In this document: positions 46,102-55,843 of the stretch, in pieces
Layout of the letters: every line of letters starts with the position of its first letter
How positions within the stretch are numbered: position 1 is the stretch's first letter
NCBI GenBank assembly: GCA_964242735.1
Contig: CAXTAK010000002.1
Coordinates: 124,001 to 188,000 of the forward strand
Source: CADCUY01 sp964242735
Lineage (GTDB): Bacteria; Actinomycetota; Actinomycetes; Actinomycetales; Quadrisphaeraceae
Length of the DNA stretch: 64,000 nt
Reading direction: 5' to 3'
The notes under the pieces: model-generated
Databases searched by the model: none
Seen by the model: the letters and a program-made list of their open reading frames with translations, nothing else
Told to the model about the DNA's origin: nothing
Translations under genes and position numbers: made by a program

Positions 46102-47928
46102 TCAGCTCACCGCGATCCGGTCCAGGGCGGGGGCCGCGAGCGGTGAGGCGGCCCCGAGGTAGGTGTTCAGCGCGTCCAGGTCGACCGCTCCGGTGACCAC
46201 GCCGGTCCCCGAGGTGAGCACCGAGAACCCGTCACCCCCGCCGGCGAGGAAGTTGTTGACCGTGATCCGGTAGGTCGAGGTCGCCACCACGGGGTCACCG
46301 GCCACGGTGACGCTGGCGTCGAGCACCCGGGTGCCCGTGGCGGGGTCGGCGCCGGCAGCGGCCGTGGTGCCCTCGGCGTCCACTTCGTAGCGCAGGGTGG
46401 CGGAGGGATACAGGGTGCGCCCGACCTGGAACTGCTGCTCCAGCAGCGCCTGCAGCTGCGCCCCGGTCAGGTCCAGGGTGGTGAGGTTGTTGGCGAAGGG
46501 CTGCACGGTGAACGCCTCCTCGTAGGTGACGTCCCCGGCGTCGAGGTCGGCGCGCACCCCACCGGGGTTCATCAGCGCCGCGACCGCGCCCTGCTCGTCG
46601 TCGGTGGCGGCGAGCTGGGCGTCGGCGATGACGTTCCCCAGGGCCGACTCCCCCAGCGCGGGGGTGCCGGCCGGGGTGGTGAACAGGGCCTCCTGCTCGC
46701 GGGTCAGCGGGACGGCGGTGCTGCCCACGACGCGGGCGGCGACCGGGCCGAGCACCTCGCGGTAGCGGGCGATGAGCTCGGTCTGGCGCGGCGCGGGGGC
46801 GACGTCGCGGGTGACGATGACGTTGTTCGCCGCGGCGGTCACCACGTCGCCGGTGCGCCGGTCGAGGGTGAGGTCGATGTCGGTGACCAGGCGCCCGAAG
46901 GAGCTGGCGCTGGTGACGAGCTTCCCGTCGACCTCGCAGTTGTACGCCTGGTGGGTGTGACCGGAGACGATCACGTCGATGGCGTCGTCCATGCGCTCGG
47001 CGATGTCGACGATGGGGCCGGTGAAGCCGGTGCAGGAGTTGACGTCGTAGGACCCGGCGCCGGTCTGCGCGCCGCCCTGGTGGAGGAGCACCACGATAGT
47101 CTCCACCCCCTGCGCGCGCAGCTCCGCGGCGTAGCGGTTGGCGGTGTCGGCCTCGTCGGTGAAGTCCAGTCCCGCGACACCGGCCTGGCTGACGATCGAC
47201 TCCGTGTCCTCCAGGGTCATGCCGATGAAGCCGACCTCGACGCCCTGCACCCGCTGGACGGCGTAGGGCGGCAGCAGGGGGGCACCGGTGGCCGTGACGA
47301 AGGCGTTCGCGGAGAGGTACCGGAAGTCCGCCCCGAGGTAGGGGCTGCCGTCGGCGCACCCGTCGACGGGGTGGCAGCCGCCGCCCTGGATGCGCAGGAG
47401 CTCGGCGGCGCCCTCGTCGAACTCGTGGTTGCCGACGCTGGCGTAGTCGAGGCCGAGGAGGTTCAGGGACTCGATCGCCGGCTCGTCGTGGAAGGCCGCC
47501 GAGAGCAGGGGCGAGGCGCCGATCAGGTCGCCCGCGGCGACGGTGATGGTGTTCGCGCGCTGCTGCTGCGCGGCGAGCGCCGCGATCTGGGTGTCGAGGA
47601 ACGCCGCGCCGCCGGAGGCGACGGTGACGGGGGCGCCGGTGGCGCTGACGCCGGTCTGCGTGGTGCCGCCGCTGCCGGTCGGCGGCTCGAGGTTGCCGTG
47701 GAAGTCGTTGAGCGCGAGGAGCTGGAGGTCCACGGTGCCCCCGCGGCGGTCAGCGGCAGGCCCGCGCTCGGCGCCGCCGGCCAGGCCATCGGCGACCGCG
47801 GACGTCGACGCGGCGACCGCGGGCGCGGCGGTGGTCGCGGCGCTGGCGGGCACGACGCCCGTGGCGGCCGCGGCGGTCAGGGCCGCCGTGGCCAGCACGG
47901 CGGGGCGGCGGCGCGGGGGTCGGGACAT
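46102..47928 (-). CDS. Secreted 5'-nucleotidase / 2',3'-cyclic phosphodiesterase family
   Basis: The product is 608 residues from the ATG at 47928, with CCAGGAGG at a good distance. A signal peptide ends near residue 30 (VPASAA). The N-terminal metallophosphoesterase has LLALNDFHGNLEP, TVAAGDLIGASPLLSA, DYASVGNHEFDEG and VIVSGHTHQAYNC. The C-terminal nucleotide-binding domain has MNPGGVRADLDAGDVTYEEAFTVQPF and TVNNFLAGGGDGFSVL. No sortase signal or anchor is seen, so it is probably released. It would scavenge phosphate and nucleosides outside the cell. Confidence 0.94.
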   Translation of the reverse strand: MSRPPRRRPAVLATAALTAAAATGVVPASAATTAAPAVAASTSAVADGLAGGAERGPAADRRGGTVDLQLLALNDFHGNLEPPTGSGGTTQTGVSATGAPVTVASGGAAFLDTQIAALAAQQQRANTITVAAGDLIGASPLLSAAFHDEPAIESLNLLGLDYASVGNHEFDEGAAELLRIQGGGCHPVDGCADGSPYLGADFRYLSANAFVTATGAPLLPPYAVQRVQGVEVGFIGMTLEDTESIVSQAGVAGLDFTDEADTANRYAAELRAQGVETIVVLLHQGGAQTGAGSYDVNSCTGFTGPIVDIAERMDDAIDVIVSGHTHQAYNCEVDGKLVTSASSFGRLVTDIDLTLDRRTGDVVTAAANNVIVTRDVAPAPRQTELIARYREVLGPVAARVVGSTAVPLTREQEALFTTPAGTPALGESALGNVIADAQLAATDDEQGAVAALMNPGGVRADLDAGDVTYEEAFTVQPFANNLTTLDLTGAQLQALLEQQFQVGRTLYPSATLRYEVDAEGTTAAAGADPATGTRVLDASVTVAGDPVVATSTYRITVNNFLAGGGDGFSVLTSGTGVVTGAVDLDALNTYLGAASPLAAPALDRIAVS

Positions 47929-48079
47929 GGTTCCTCCTGGCGAAGGCAGCGGTGGAGCGAAGCGGGACGGAGCGCCATCATCTCCGCACACCGGGATCGA
48001 CAGCGGGTGAACGGGGGATGACCTCGAGCGCGGGCTCGACGTCCGCCTCACGGTCATCGCCGCGCCCTACCCTGGCGGG

Positions 48080-49444
48080 ATGACCACGACGAGCACCCAC
48101 CAGGTCGACGTCGAGCAGGTGCGCCGCCTGGTCACCGAGGTGCCCGGCCCCCGCTCGCGGGCCCTGCACGAGCGCCGCCTCGCAGCGGTCTCGGCGGCCG
48201 TGGGCTCCACGCTGCCCGTCTACGTCGAGCGGGCGCAGGGCTCGGTGCTGGTCGACGTCGACGGCAACCAGCTCATCGACCTCGGCTCGGGCATCGCGGT
48301 GGTCAGCGTCGGCCACGGCCAGCCCGACGTCGTCGCCGGCGTCCAGCGCCAGGCCGGCGCCTTCACCCACACCTGCTTCATGATCACCCCCTACGAGGGG
48401 TACGTGGCGGTCTGCGAGGAGCTGACCCGGGTGGTGCCCGTGCGCGGTGGGCAGCGGGGCGCGCGAGCGGCCCTGTTCAACTCCGGCGCCGAGGCGGTGG
48501 AGAACGCCGTGAAGGTGGCCCGGCACGCCACCGGGCGCGACGCGGTGGTCGTCTTCGACCACGCGTACCACGGGCGCACGAACCTGACGATGGCGATGAC
48601 CGCGAAGGCGATGCCCTACAAGAGCGGCTTCGGCCCCTTCGCCGCCGAGGTCTACCGGGCGCCCATGTCCTACCCCTACCGCGACCCCGCCGGGATGACG
48701 GGCGAGCAGGCCGCGCAGCGCGCGATCGACGTGATCACCACGCAGGTCGGCGCCGAGCAGGTGGCCTGCGTGGTGATCGAGCCGATCCAGGGCGAGGGCG
48801 GCTTCGTCGTGCCCGCGCCGGGGTTCCTGCCCGCGCTGGCCCGGTGGTGCCGCGAGCACGGGGTGCTGCTGGTCGCCGACGAGGTGCAGACCGGCTTCGC
48901 CCGCACCGGGGCGATGTTCGCCAGCGAGCACGAGCGCGTCGAGCCCGACCTGGTGACCCTGGCCAAGGGCATCGCCGGGGGCATGCCCCTGGCGGCGCTG
49001 GTCGGGCGCGCGGAGGTGATGGACGCCGTGCACAGCGGTGGCCTAGGCGGCACCTTCGGGGGCAACCCGGTGGCGTGCGCCGCGGCGCTGGGGTCGCTCG
49101 CGGCGATGGAGCGCCTCGACCTGCCCGCGGCGGCCCGCCGCATCGAGGCGCAGGTGATGGCCGTGCTGGCGCCCCTCGCCGAGCAGCTGCCGGGCATCGG
49201 CGAGGTCCGCGGGCGGGGCGCGATGATCGCCCTGGAGCTGGTCGAGCCCGGGACCGCGACGCCCGCGCCGCACGCCGCGCGGGAGGTGTCGGCCGCCTGC
49301 CACGCCGCGGGGGTGGTGACGCTGACGTGCGGCACGCACGCCAACGTGCTGCGCCTGCTGCCGCCGCTGACCATCGCGCCCGAGCTGCTCGCCGACGGGC
49401 TCGACGTGCTCGCCGCGGCGCTGCGCACCACCCTGCGCGCATGA
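48080..49444 (+). CDS. gabT: 4-aminobutyrate aminotransferase
   Basis: The product is 454 residues. The class III PLP aminotransferase pattern includes FNSGAEAVENAVKVARHATGR, DHAYHGRTNLTMAMTAKAMPYK, EPIQGEGGFVVPAPGFLP, ADEVQTGFARTGAMFA and the Schiff-base lysine in LVTLAKGIAGGMP. The substitution pattern around these motifs is that of bacterial GabT, which moves the amino group of GABA to 2-oxoglutarate and gives succinate semialdehyde. It is divergent from the 5'-nucleotidase gene across 150 bases. Its stop overlaps the zinc-peptidase start (ATGA). Confidence 0.93.
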   Translation: MTTTSTHQVDVEQVRRLVTEVPGPRSRALHERRLAAVSAAVGSTLPVYVERAQGSVLVDVDGNQLIDLGSGIAVVSVGHGQPDVVAGVQRQAGAFTHTCFMITPYEGYVAVCEELTRVVPVRGGQRGARAALFNSGAEAVENAVKVARHATGRDAVVVFDHAYHGRTNLTMAMTAKAMPYKSGFGPFAAEVYRAPMSYPYRDPAGMTGEQAAQRAIDVITTQVGAEQVACVVIEPIQGEGGFVVPAPGFLPALARWCREHGVLLVADEVQTGFARTGAMFASEHERVEPDLVTLAKGIAGGMPLAALVGRAEVMDAVHSGGLGGTFGGNPVACAAALGSLAAMERLDLPAAARRIEAQVMAVLAPLAEQLPGIGEVRGRGAMIALELVEPGTATPAPHAAREVSAACHAAGVVTLTCGTHANVLRLLPPLTIAPELLADGLDVLAAALRTTLRA

Positions 49445-50376
49445 CGTTCAACGCAGGTGGCGGGATCGACCCGGGTCGGGCCAGCAGCGGTGGGGGCGGC
49501 CGGGGCGGTGGCAGGGGTCGAGGGGTGGCCGTCGGCGGCGGGCTCGGCGGAGTGGTGATCCTCGTGATCGCGCTGATCGCCGGAGTCTCCCCCGACCAGC
49601 TCACCGGCGGTGCGCAGGTCGGTGCCGGCCCGGTGGCGCTCCCCGGCGCGGGGGTCGGAGCGGATGCGGCGGGCTCCGGGGAGTTCGACCACTGCACCAC
49701 CGGCGAGGCCGCCAACGCGTACGTGGACTGCCGCATCATCGCCACCGCCGAGACCCTCGACGCGGTGTGGGTGCGGGTGCTGCCGGACGAGGTCGGAGTG
49801 GAGTACGTGCCGCCCGACCTGGTCCTGTTCCAGGACCAGGTCGAGACCGGGTGCGGCGGCGCGACGTCCGAAGTGGGGCCGTTCTACTGCCCGCCGGACC
49901 AGACCACGTACTTCGACACCTCCTTCTTCCAGGTGCTCACCGACCGGTTCGGCTCCAGCGGCGGGCCGCTCGCCCAGGAGTACGTCGTGGCGCACGAGTT
50001 CGGCCACCACATCCAGGACCAGCTGGGGGTGCTCGGCCAGGTGCAGCAGGACCCGGCCGGCGAGGACTCCGCCGGGGTGCGCTCGGAGCTGCAGGCCGAC
50101 TGCCTCGCCGGGGTGTGGGCGCACTTCGCCACCACGACACCGGACCCCGACACGGGGCGACCGCTGCTGGCGCCCTTCACCGACCAGGACCTCGCCGACG
50201 CGCTGTCGGCGGCGTCCGCGGTGGGCGACGACAGGATCCAGGCGGCGTCGACGGGACAGGTGGACCCCGAGGGGTGGACCCACGGATCCAGCGAGCAGCG
50301 CCAGCGGTGGTTCGCCACCGGGTACCGGGAGGGCACCGTGGCCAGCTGCGACACCTTCGCCGCCGCGCAGCTGTGA
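49441..50376 (+). CDS. Membrane-anchored neutral zinc metallopeptidase (YpfJ/PF04228)
   Basis: The product is 311 residues from the ATG at 49441. A Gly/Arg-rich cytoplasmic start is followed by one membrane helix (about 31-50). The extracellular domain contains FYCPPDQTTYFDTSFFQVL and the zinc motif VVAHEFGHHIQDQLG, with the third ligand region RSELQADCLAGVWAH. It ends WFATGYREGTVASCDTF, typical of the family. The substrate is unknown. Its overlap with gabT is positional only. Confidence 0.9.
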   Translation: MTFNAGGGIDPGRASSGGGGRGGGRGRGVAVGGGLGGVVILVIALIAGVSPDQLTGGAQVGAGPVALPGAGVGADAAGSGEFDHCTTGEAANAYVDCRIIATAETLDAVWVRVLPDEVGVEYVPPDLVLFQDQVETGCGGATSEVGPFYCPPDQTTYFDTSFFQVLTDRFGSSGGPLAQEYVVAHEFGHHIQDQLGVLGQVQQDPAGEDSAGVRSELQADCLAGVWAHFATTTPDPDTGRPLLAPFTDQDLADALSAASAVGDDRIQAASTGQVDPEGWTHGSSEQRQRWFATGYREGTVASCDTFAAAQL

Positions 50377-50383
50377 ACCGGCC

Positions 50384-50956
50384 GTGACGGGGAAGGGTCG
50401 GGACGGGCTGCCGGCGCTGGCCTTCTCCGACCAGGCCGCGTGGGAGGCGTGGCTCGCCGAGCACGGGGGCGAGCACCGCGGGCTGTGGCTCCTGTTCGCC
50501 AAGAAGGGGTCGGGCCGCACCAGCCTCACCACGAGCCAGGCCGTCGAGGGGGCGCTGGTCCACGGCTGGATCGACGGGCAGATCGGGCGCTGGGACGAGG
50601 GGTGGTACGTCGTCCGCTTCACCCCCCGAGGGCCCCGCAGCGCGTGGTCGAAGATCAACGTGGCCACGGTGGAGCGCCTGCTCGCGGAGGGCCGGATGGC
50701 GCCCGCGGGCCTCGCCGCGGTCGAGCGCGGCCGGGCGGCCGGCACCTGGGACCGCGCCTACGACCCGCCGAGCACCGCGGTGGTGCCGCCCGACCTGCAG
50801 GCGGCGCTGGACGCCGACCCCGCCGCGTCCGCTGCCTTCGCGGCGATGGGCCGGGGCGAGCGGTACACCGTGCTGTACCGGGTGCAGACCGCGAGCCCGC
50901 GCTGGCGCGCCCGCACGGTGGCCGGGGTGGTCGCCGCGATGACCGGCCCCCGGTGA
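50384..50956 (+). CDS. YdeI/OmpD-associated family protein
   Basis: The product is 190 residues from a GTG at 50384. It contains WEAWLAEHGGEHRGLWLLFAKKGSGR, TTSQAVEGALVHGWIDGQIG, FTPRGPRSAWSKINVATVERLLAEGRM and a C-terminal DUF-type helix. This is the bacteriocin-protection YdeI group, whose biochemical role is unclear. The stop overlaps the following flavoprotein start (GTGA). Confidence 0.85.
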   Translation: MTGKGRDGLPALAFSDQAAWEAWLAEHGGEHRGLWLLFAKKGSGRTSLTTSQAVEGALVHGWIDGQIGRWDEGWYVVRFTPRGPRSAWSKINVATVERLLAEGRMAPAGLAAVERGRAAGTWDRAYDPPSTAVVPPDLQAALDADPAASAAFAAMGRGERYTVLYRVQTASPRWRARTVAGVVAAMTGPR

Positions 50957-52143
50957 GCGCCGGGCCCGACCCGACGCTCCCCGCCGACGTCGAGGCGGTG
51001 GTCATCGGCGCCGGGCAGGCCGGGCTCTCGGCGTCGTGGCACCTGCGCCGCCTCGGGGTCGAGCACGTCGTCCTCGACGGCGGGTCCACTGCCGGAGGCG
51101 CGTGGGCGCACCGGTGGCCGACCCTTGCCATGGCCACCGTCAACGGCGTGCACGACCTGCCGGGCACGCCGTTGGGTGCCGTCGACCCGCGCGCCCCGGC
51201 GTCGGCGGTGGTCAGCGCGTACTTCGCCGGGCACGAGCAGCGCTGGCACCTGCCCGTGCTGCGCCCGGTGCGCGTCACCGCGGTGCGCCGCGACGCCGAC
51301 CGCCTCGTGGTGGAGGCCTCCGATGGTCGGGCGTGGGCCGCGCGGGCGGTGCTCAGCGCCACCGGCACGTGGACCCGCCCCTTCCGCCCGTCCTGGCCGG
51401 GCCTCGGCGGCTTCGGCGGCCGCCAGCTGCACACCGCCGACTACCGGGGCCCGGACGAGCTGGCCGGCGCCCGGGTGGCCGTGGTGGGCGCGGGTCTCTC
51501 CGCCGTCCAGCTGCTGCTCGAGGTCGCCGAGGTCGCCGACACGACGTGGGTCACCCGCCGCCCCCCGGTCTTCCGGGACTCCTTCGACGAGGACGCGCGG
51601 CGCCGCGCCGTCGCCCTCGTCGAGGAGCGGGTCCGCGCGGGGCTGCCCCCGGGCAGCGTGGTGTCGGTCACGGGGGTGCCGTGGACGCCGCAGCTGCGCG
51701 CCGCCGCGGAGCGCGGGCTGCTGGAGCGCCTGCCGGTGCCGGACCGGGTGGTGCCCGACGGCCTGGTGTGGCACCACCCCGCACCGGGGGCGCCGACGCA
51801 CCTCGGCATCGACGTGCTGCTGTGGTGCACCGGCTTCCGGCCCGCGCTGGGCCACCTCGCGCCGCTGCGGCTGCGCGAGGCGGGCGGCGGCATCCGCGTG
51901 GAGGGCACCGCCGCGGTGCGCGAGCCGCGCCTGCACCTGCTCGGCTACGGCCCGTCGGCCAGCACGGTGGGCGCCGACCGCGCCGGGCGGGCGGCCGCGG
52001 TGGGGATCAGTGCAGCGCTGGCCAGCAGGGACAGCGAGGACGACGCGCTCACCCGAGCTGCATCGCCACCGCCCGCACCGGTGAGCCGTCGCCGCCGGCC
52101 AGGGGCAGCGGCAGCAGCACCAGGAGCGGATCGGCGAACGTGA
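50953..52143 (+). CDS. Flavin-containing monooxygenase-like oxidoreductase (CzcO type)
   Basis: The product is 396 residues from a GTG at 50953. The FAD loop is VVIGAGQAGLSASWHLRRLG, then GGAWAHRWPTL, and the second dinucleotide loop VAVVGAGLSAVQLLLEVAE, with the family's closing LWCTGFRPAL and LHLLGYGPSASTVGADRAGR. It is predicted to oxidise a small molecule or release metal with NADPH. The natural end should be near VGISAAL. The last 35 or so residues are arginine/alanine-rich and run antisense into the 3' end of the cyclase gene, so the stop may have been lost and replaced. Confidence 0.82.
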   Translation: MSAGPDPTLPADVEAVVIGAGQAGLSASWHLRRLGVEHVVLDGGSTAGGAWAHRWPTLAMATVNGVHDLPGTPLGAVDPRAPASAVVSAYFAGHEQRWHLPVLRPVRVTAVRRDADRLVVEASDGRAWAARAVLSATGTWTRPFRPSWPGLGGFGGRQLHTADYRGPDELAGARVAVVGAGLSAVQLLLEVAEVADTTWVTRRPPVFRDSFDEDARRRAVALVEERVRAGLPPGSVVSVTGVPWTPQLRAAAERGLLERLPVPDRVVPDGLVWHHPAPGAPTHLGIDVLLWCTGFRPALGHLAPLRLREAGGGIRVEGTAAVREPRLHLLGYGPSASTVGADRAGRAAAVGISAALASRDSEDDALTRAASPPPAPVSRRRRPGAAAAAPGADRRT

Positions 52144-52699
52144 CGGCGGACAGGTTGGTGAGGTTCTCCGCGACCACCCCGCCGGCGCCGAGCACGAGCT
52201 CGTGCACCGGGAGGTCGGCCACTCCCCCGTCGACCACCGTCCGGTCGGGGTCCAGGGTGTCCACCGCGAGGGTCCGCACGCCGGTGGCGAGCACCCGCTC
52301 GGCCGCCGCAGCGTCGAGGTGGGGGTGGTCGAGGTAGGTCGGTGAGCCGAAGTGCCGCGACCACCCCGTGTGCACCACGAGCATGCTCCCGGGAGCCATC
52401 TGGTGAGCGACCGGCTCGAGGTCCGCCCAGGTGATCACCTCCCGGGCGCCCTTGCTGCGGACGTCGGCGATGACCGCCGGACCGACGAAGAGGGACAGGT
52501 CCACCTCGTCGACGCGGGCGCCCCCCGCCAGGCAGTGGTGCGGGGCGTCGACGTGCGTGCCGGAGTGCGAGCCCATGCTCACGTGCAGGACGTTGAACCC
52601 GTCGACCTCCAGGGTGGCTGCCGGGCGCAGCGACACCTGCGGGTCGCCGGGGTAGACCTGGATGCCGTCATCGAGGCGGTGCGAGAGGTCGACGATCAC
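52049..52699 (-). CDS. Cyclase family metal-dependent hydrolase (kynurenine formamidase-like)
   Basis: The product is 216 residues from a GTG at 52699. The metal site HSGTHVDAPHHCL is the HxGTHxDxPxH signature of the cyclase/isatin hydrolase/KynB family. DLSHRLDDGIQVYPGDP is the standard beginning, and GVADLPVHELVLGAGGVVAENLTNLSAV the end. It cleaves an amide or lactam. The start overlaps the stop of the upstream permease as GTGA, so the permease probably imports the substrate (a purine, pyrimidine, hydantoin or similar ring compound). Its own 3' end overlaps the flavoprotein gene by 95 bases on the opposite strand. Confidence 0.88.
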   Translation of the reverse strand: MIVDLSHRLDDGIQVYPGDPQVSLRPAATLEVDGFNVLHVSMGSHSGTHVDAPHHCLAGGARVDEVDLSLFVGPAVIADVRSKGAREVITWADLEPVAHQMAPGSMLVVHTGWSRHFGSPTYLDHPHLDAAAAERVLATGVRTLAVDTLDPDRTVVDGGVADLPVHELVLGAGGVVAENLTNLSAVTFADPLLVLLPLPLAGGDGSPVRAVAMQLG

Positions 52700-54083
52700 C
52701 GCGGGGCGCTCGACCGGGCACTGGGCGGCGCACTGGCTCGAGCTGACCGCTCCGCCTCGGCGCTGGCGCCCACGCCCCGGCTGCGGTCGAGGACCGCGCT
52801 GAGCACGAGGTAGACGAGCGCGGTGGCCGCCAACGAGGGGATCGTCGCGCCGAGCGGCAGCGGGGCGACCCTCGACCAGTAGTAGGCCAGCAGCGCGCCG
52901 ACGGCGAAGGCCGCGAGCGCCGCGGGGTTGACCCCGGAGCGGACCAGTACGCACCGCCGCGCTCGGCCAGCAGGCTCGGCACCGAGTAGCGCGCCCGCCG
53001 CAGCCCGTAGTAGTCGACCACCATGATCGCGAACACGGGCACGAACAGCGCGCTGATGAGGAACAGGAAGGTCACGAAGCCCTCGAGGAGGCCCTGCCAG
53101 GCCGACCCGGCGACGGAGATCGCGCCGAGGACCAGCGTGACCCGGACGAAGTCGGCCCTCGGCGCGATGTTGAGGAAGGACATCACCATCCCGTAGACCG
53201 CCAGGGTGTTCGTGGCCATCACCGAGACGAAGATGACCACCGCCAGGGGCAGGCCGAAGCTGTCGAGGAGCACGGTGGGGTCGAAGCTGACCGCCTCCCC
53301 ACCGGTGAGCGCCACGTAGCCGAGGGCCGTCGCCCCCAGCGTCATCGCCACGACCGTGGACGCCGTGTAGCCCACGGCCGTGCCCACCACGCCCGCGCGC
53401 TGGCCGCGGACACCGCGGTTGATGTCCGCGGCCATCACGGTCCACGAGATCGCGGTGGCCACGACGATGTCCAGGGCCAGCCCGGCGGTCATCAGCTCCG
53501 GCTGCGCGGGCAGCGCGAGGTAGCTCGACAGGCCCAGGTCGCGGAAGGCGACGACGAATACCCAGGCGGCCACGGCGAGCATCACCACGGCGAGCCAGGG
53601 CTCGACCCGGCTGATGCCCGCGTGCCCGAAGACCGCGAGCGCGACCACCAGCACCTGGCAGGCCATGGAGAACAGCACGGGGTTGGAGTAGCCGGTGGCG
53701 GAGGCGACCACGTGGTTCACGGTGACGCCGGCGAGGATGGCCTGCACGCAGCTCCACCCCATGAGCACGACGATGTCGAACGCCGCCGGGAGGTGCCCGC
53801 CGCGCCGTCCGAACGAGCCGCGGGTGAGGAGCATCGTCGGCAGGCCGGTCCGGGTGCCCATGGTCCCGACAGCGACCAGCACGCTGCCCCCGAGCAGGGT
53901 CCCGACGACGATGACCACCAGGGCCCGGGCGTACGGGATGCCGGGCACGAAGAGGGTGCCGGTGAGCAGCGTGGTGATGACCATGTTGGCGGCCAGCCAC
54001 ACCATCGCGGTGCGGCCCAGCGACATGGTGCCCACCACGGGCCCCTGGTCGAGGGAGTCGCCGTGCGCCGCCGCCGCGACTCG
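52696..54083 (-). pseudogene. Cytosine/purine/hydantoin permease (NCS1 type) with a frameshift
   Basis: Most of the protein lies in one frame, from about 54083 (RVAAAAHGDSLDQGPVVGTMSL) through MGWSCVQAILAGVTVNHVV, WTVMAADINRGVRGQRAGVVG and VFAIMVVDYYGLRRARYS, with about ten hydrophobic helices. At about 52936-52945 the frame must slip by one missing base to continue as GVNPAALAAFAVGALLAYYW and a final helix, ending at 52696. That distal stop overlaps the cyclase start as GTGA, which supports it as the original frame. No clear start codon was found upstream of 54083; ATG 54026 is the first good internal one. It may be a pseudogene or a sequencing error. Confidence 0.8.
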
Positions 54084-54154
54084 CTGCCGGATGCCCAGCC
54101 GGCAGTAGACCCCGCTCCACCGCCCGTGACAAGGAGCCCCCGCTGGTCCCGGGT

Positions 54155-54661
54155 CTACAGGTCCTTGCCGAAGGCCCGGCTCAGCGGCGCGTCCGCGTAG
54201 TGCCCGAAGGTGGCGACGGGGCGGTAGCCCTGCGACGCGTACAGCGCCATCGCCTCGGGCTGCTCGGTGCCCGTCTCGAGGACCAGGTGGTGGTACCCGA
54301 GGTCGCGCGCGCGCTCCTCGGCCAGGTGCAGGAGGCGCCGGGCGTGGCCCCGGCGGCGGTGGGCGGCGCGGACGTACAGCCGCTTCAGCTCCGCGGTGGC
54401 ACCGGTGGGATCCTCCTCGTGGCGGCGCAGCGCGACCGTGCCCACGGGCTCGCCGCCCACGCTCACCACGAGGAACGCCCCGCTGGGCGGCGCGAAGTGC
54501 TCGGCATCCACCGGAGCGTCGTCCTGCCCCCCGTAGCGCACCACGTACTCGGCCTGCACCTCGGCGACCAGCGCCCGCCCGAGGGACGAGTCGTAGCGGG
54601 CCTCGACGACGTCGAGGCGCGCACCGTCGGCGGGTGGGGCTGCCGGGGTCTGGTCGAGCAC
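54155..54661 (-). CDS. GNAT family N-acetyltransferase
   Basis: The product is 168 residues from a GTG at 54661. The acetyl-CoA loop is in LYVRAAHRRRGHARRLLHLAEERARDLG, followed by HLVLETGTEQPEAMALYASQGYRPVATFG, the common C-terminal pattern of small-molecule acetyltransferases. It stands between the permease and the divergent phosphoesterase. The substrate is unknown. Confidence 0.85.
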   Translation of the reverse strand: MLDQTPAAPPADGARLDVVEARYDSSLGRALVAEVQAEYVVRYGGQDDAPVDAEHFAPPSGAFLVVSVGGEPVGTVALRRHEEDPTGATAELKRLYVRAAHRRRGHARRLLHLAEERARDLGYHHLVLETGTEQPEAMALYASQGYRPVATFGHYADAPLSRAFGKDL

Positions 54662-54798
54662 CCCGCCAGCCTGCCACCCGGGCACCGGACCGGGCACGGC
54701 GCCGGCATCACCGTCGACGCGGCGGGGGCAGCGACGGGTTCGCCCAGGGTTCACCGCGACGTCGCCGCCGCGGCAGCCCGCCGGGCCACGCTCAGGGC

Positions 54799-55806
54799 AT
54801 GCGCCGCCCCCACGCCCCGACCCCCCGCCGTCCGCGCCTGCGCACCGCGGGGTTCGCCGTCGCCGCCTCGGCCCTCGCCGCCGGAGCCCTGGCGCCCGCC
54901 GCGGCGGCCGAGCGCCCCGAGCGCTCCGGCCAGCGCGCACCGCTGGAGGTCGCCCTGCTCGGCGACATCCCCTACGGCGACGCCCAGCGCGCGGACCTGC
55001 CGGCGCTGGTCGCCGACGTCAACGCCGACCCGGGCGTCCGCCTCGTGCTGCACGCCGGGGACGTCAAGAGCGGCTCGCAGACCTGCGACGACGCCCGCTT
55101 CGCCGACATCGCCGGGGTCTTCGACACCTTCGCGGACCCCTTGGTGCTGACCCCGGGCGACAACGACTGGACCGACTGTCACCGCACGAACAACGGCGGG
55201 TACCTGCCCACCGAGCGGCTCGAGGCGTTCCGCGACGTCTTCTACCCCGTCCCGGGGCGCACGATCGGTGGTCGCGCGGTGCCGGTGGTGTCCCAGGGGC
55301 TGGTCTCCCCCGAGCACGCCGACCACGTGGAGAACGTCCGCTTCGAGCGCAGCCGCGTGGTCTTCGCCTCCGCGCACGTCGTCGGCAGCGACAACGGCCT
55401 GCTGCCCTGGGAGCAGCTGCCCGGCGGTGACCGGCCCGCGGCGCGCCTCGCGGAGTTCGAGGCGCGCCGGGCGGCGAACCTGGCGTGGATCGACGAGGCC
55501 TTCGACGTCGCGGAGCGCCGCGGGGCGGCGGGCGTCGTCCTGCTCCTGCAGGCCGAGCCCGTCGCCACCGAGGGCTTCGCCGCCGAGCGCGCCCTGATCA
55601 TCGACAGGGCGACCGCCTTCGGGAAGCCCGTGGTCCTCCACCACGGCGACGAGCACCTGTACGAGGTGGAACCGGCCTACGCCGGGGTGGCGAACCTGAC
55701 GCGGCTGGAGAGCTTCGGGGACACCGTCGAGGCGTGGCTGGAGCTGCGGGTGGACCCCCGCACCCCCGAGGTGTTCACCTGGGAGGCGCACACCGTCGCC
55801 GGGTGA
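54799..55806 (+). CDS. Secreted metallophosphoesterase
   Basis: The product is 335 residues. A basic signal peptide ends near residue 38 (APAAAA). Metal-binding motifs are VALLGDIPYGD, LHAGDVKSGS, LTPGDNDWTDCHR and a late VVLHHGDEHLYE, in the order of calcineurin-like phosphoesterases (GDxxY, GDxK, GDND). Similar secreted proteins are common in soil actinobacteria and may release phosphate. No anchoring signal is seen. Confidence 0.82.
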   Translation: MRRPHAPTPRRPRLRTAGFAVAASALAAGALAPAAAAERPERSGQRAPLEVALLGDIPYGDAQRADLPALVADVNADPGVRLVLHAGDVKSGSQTCDDARFADIAGVFDTFADPLVLTPGDNDWTDCHRTNNGGYLPTERLEAFRDVFYPVPGRTIGGRAVPVVSQGLVSPEHADHVENVRFERSRVVFASAHVVGSDNGLLPWEQLPGGDRPAARLAEFEARRAANLAWIDEAFDVAERRGAAGVVLLLQAEPVATEGFAAERALIIDRATAFGKPVVLHHGDEHLYEVEPAYAGVANLTRLESFGDTVEAWLELRVDPRTPEVFTWEAHTVAG

Positions 55807-55843
55807 GCCGCACCGCCCCCGGGCGGGACCGGCGCCGGGTGGC

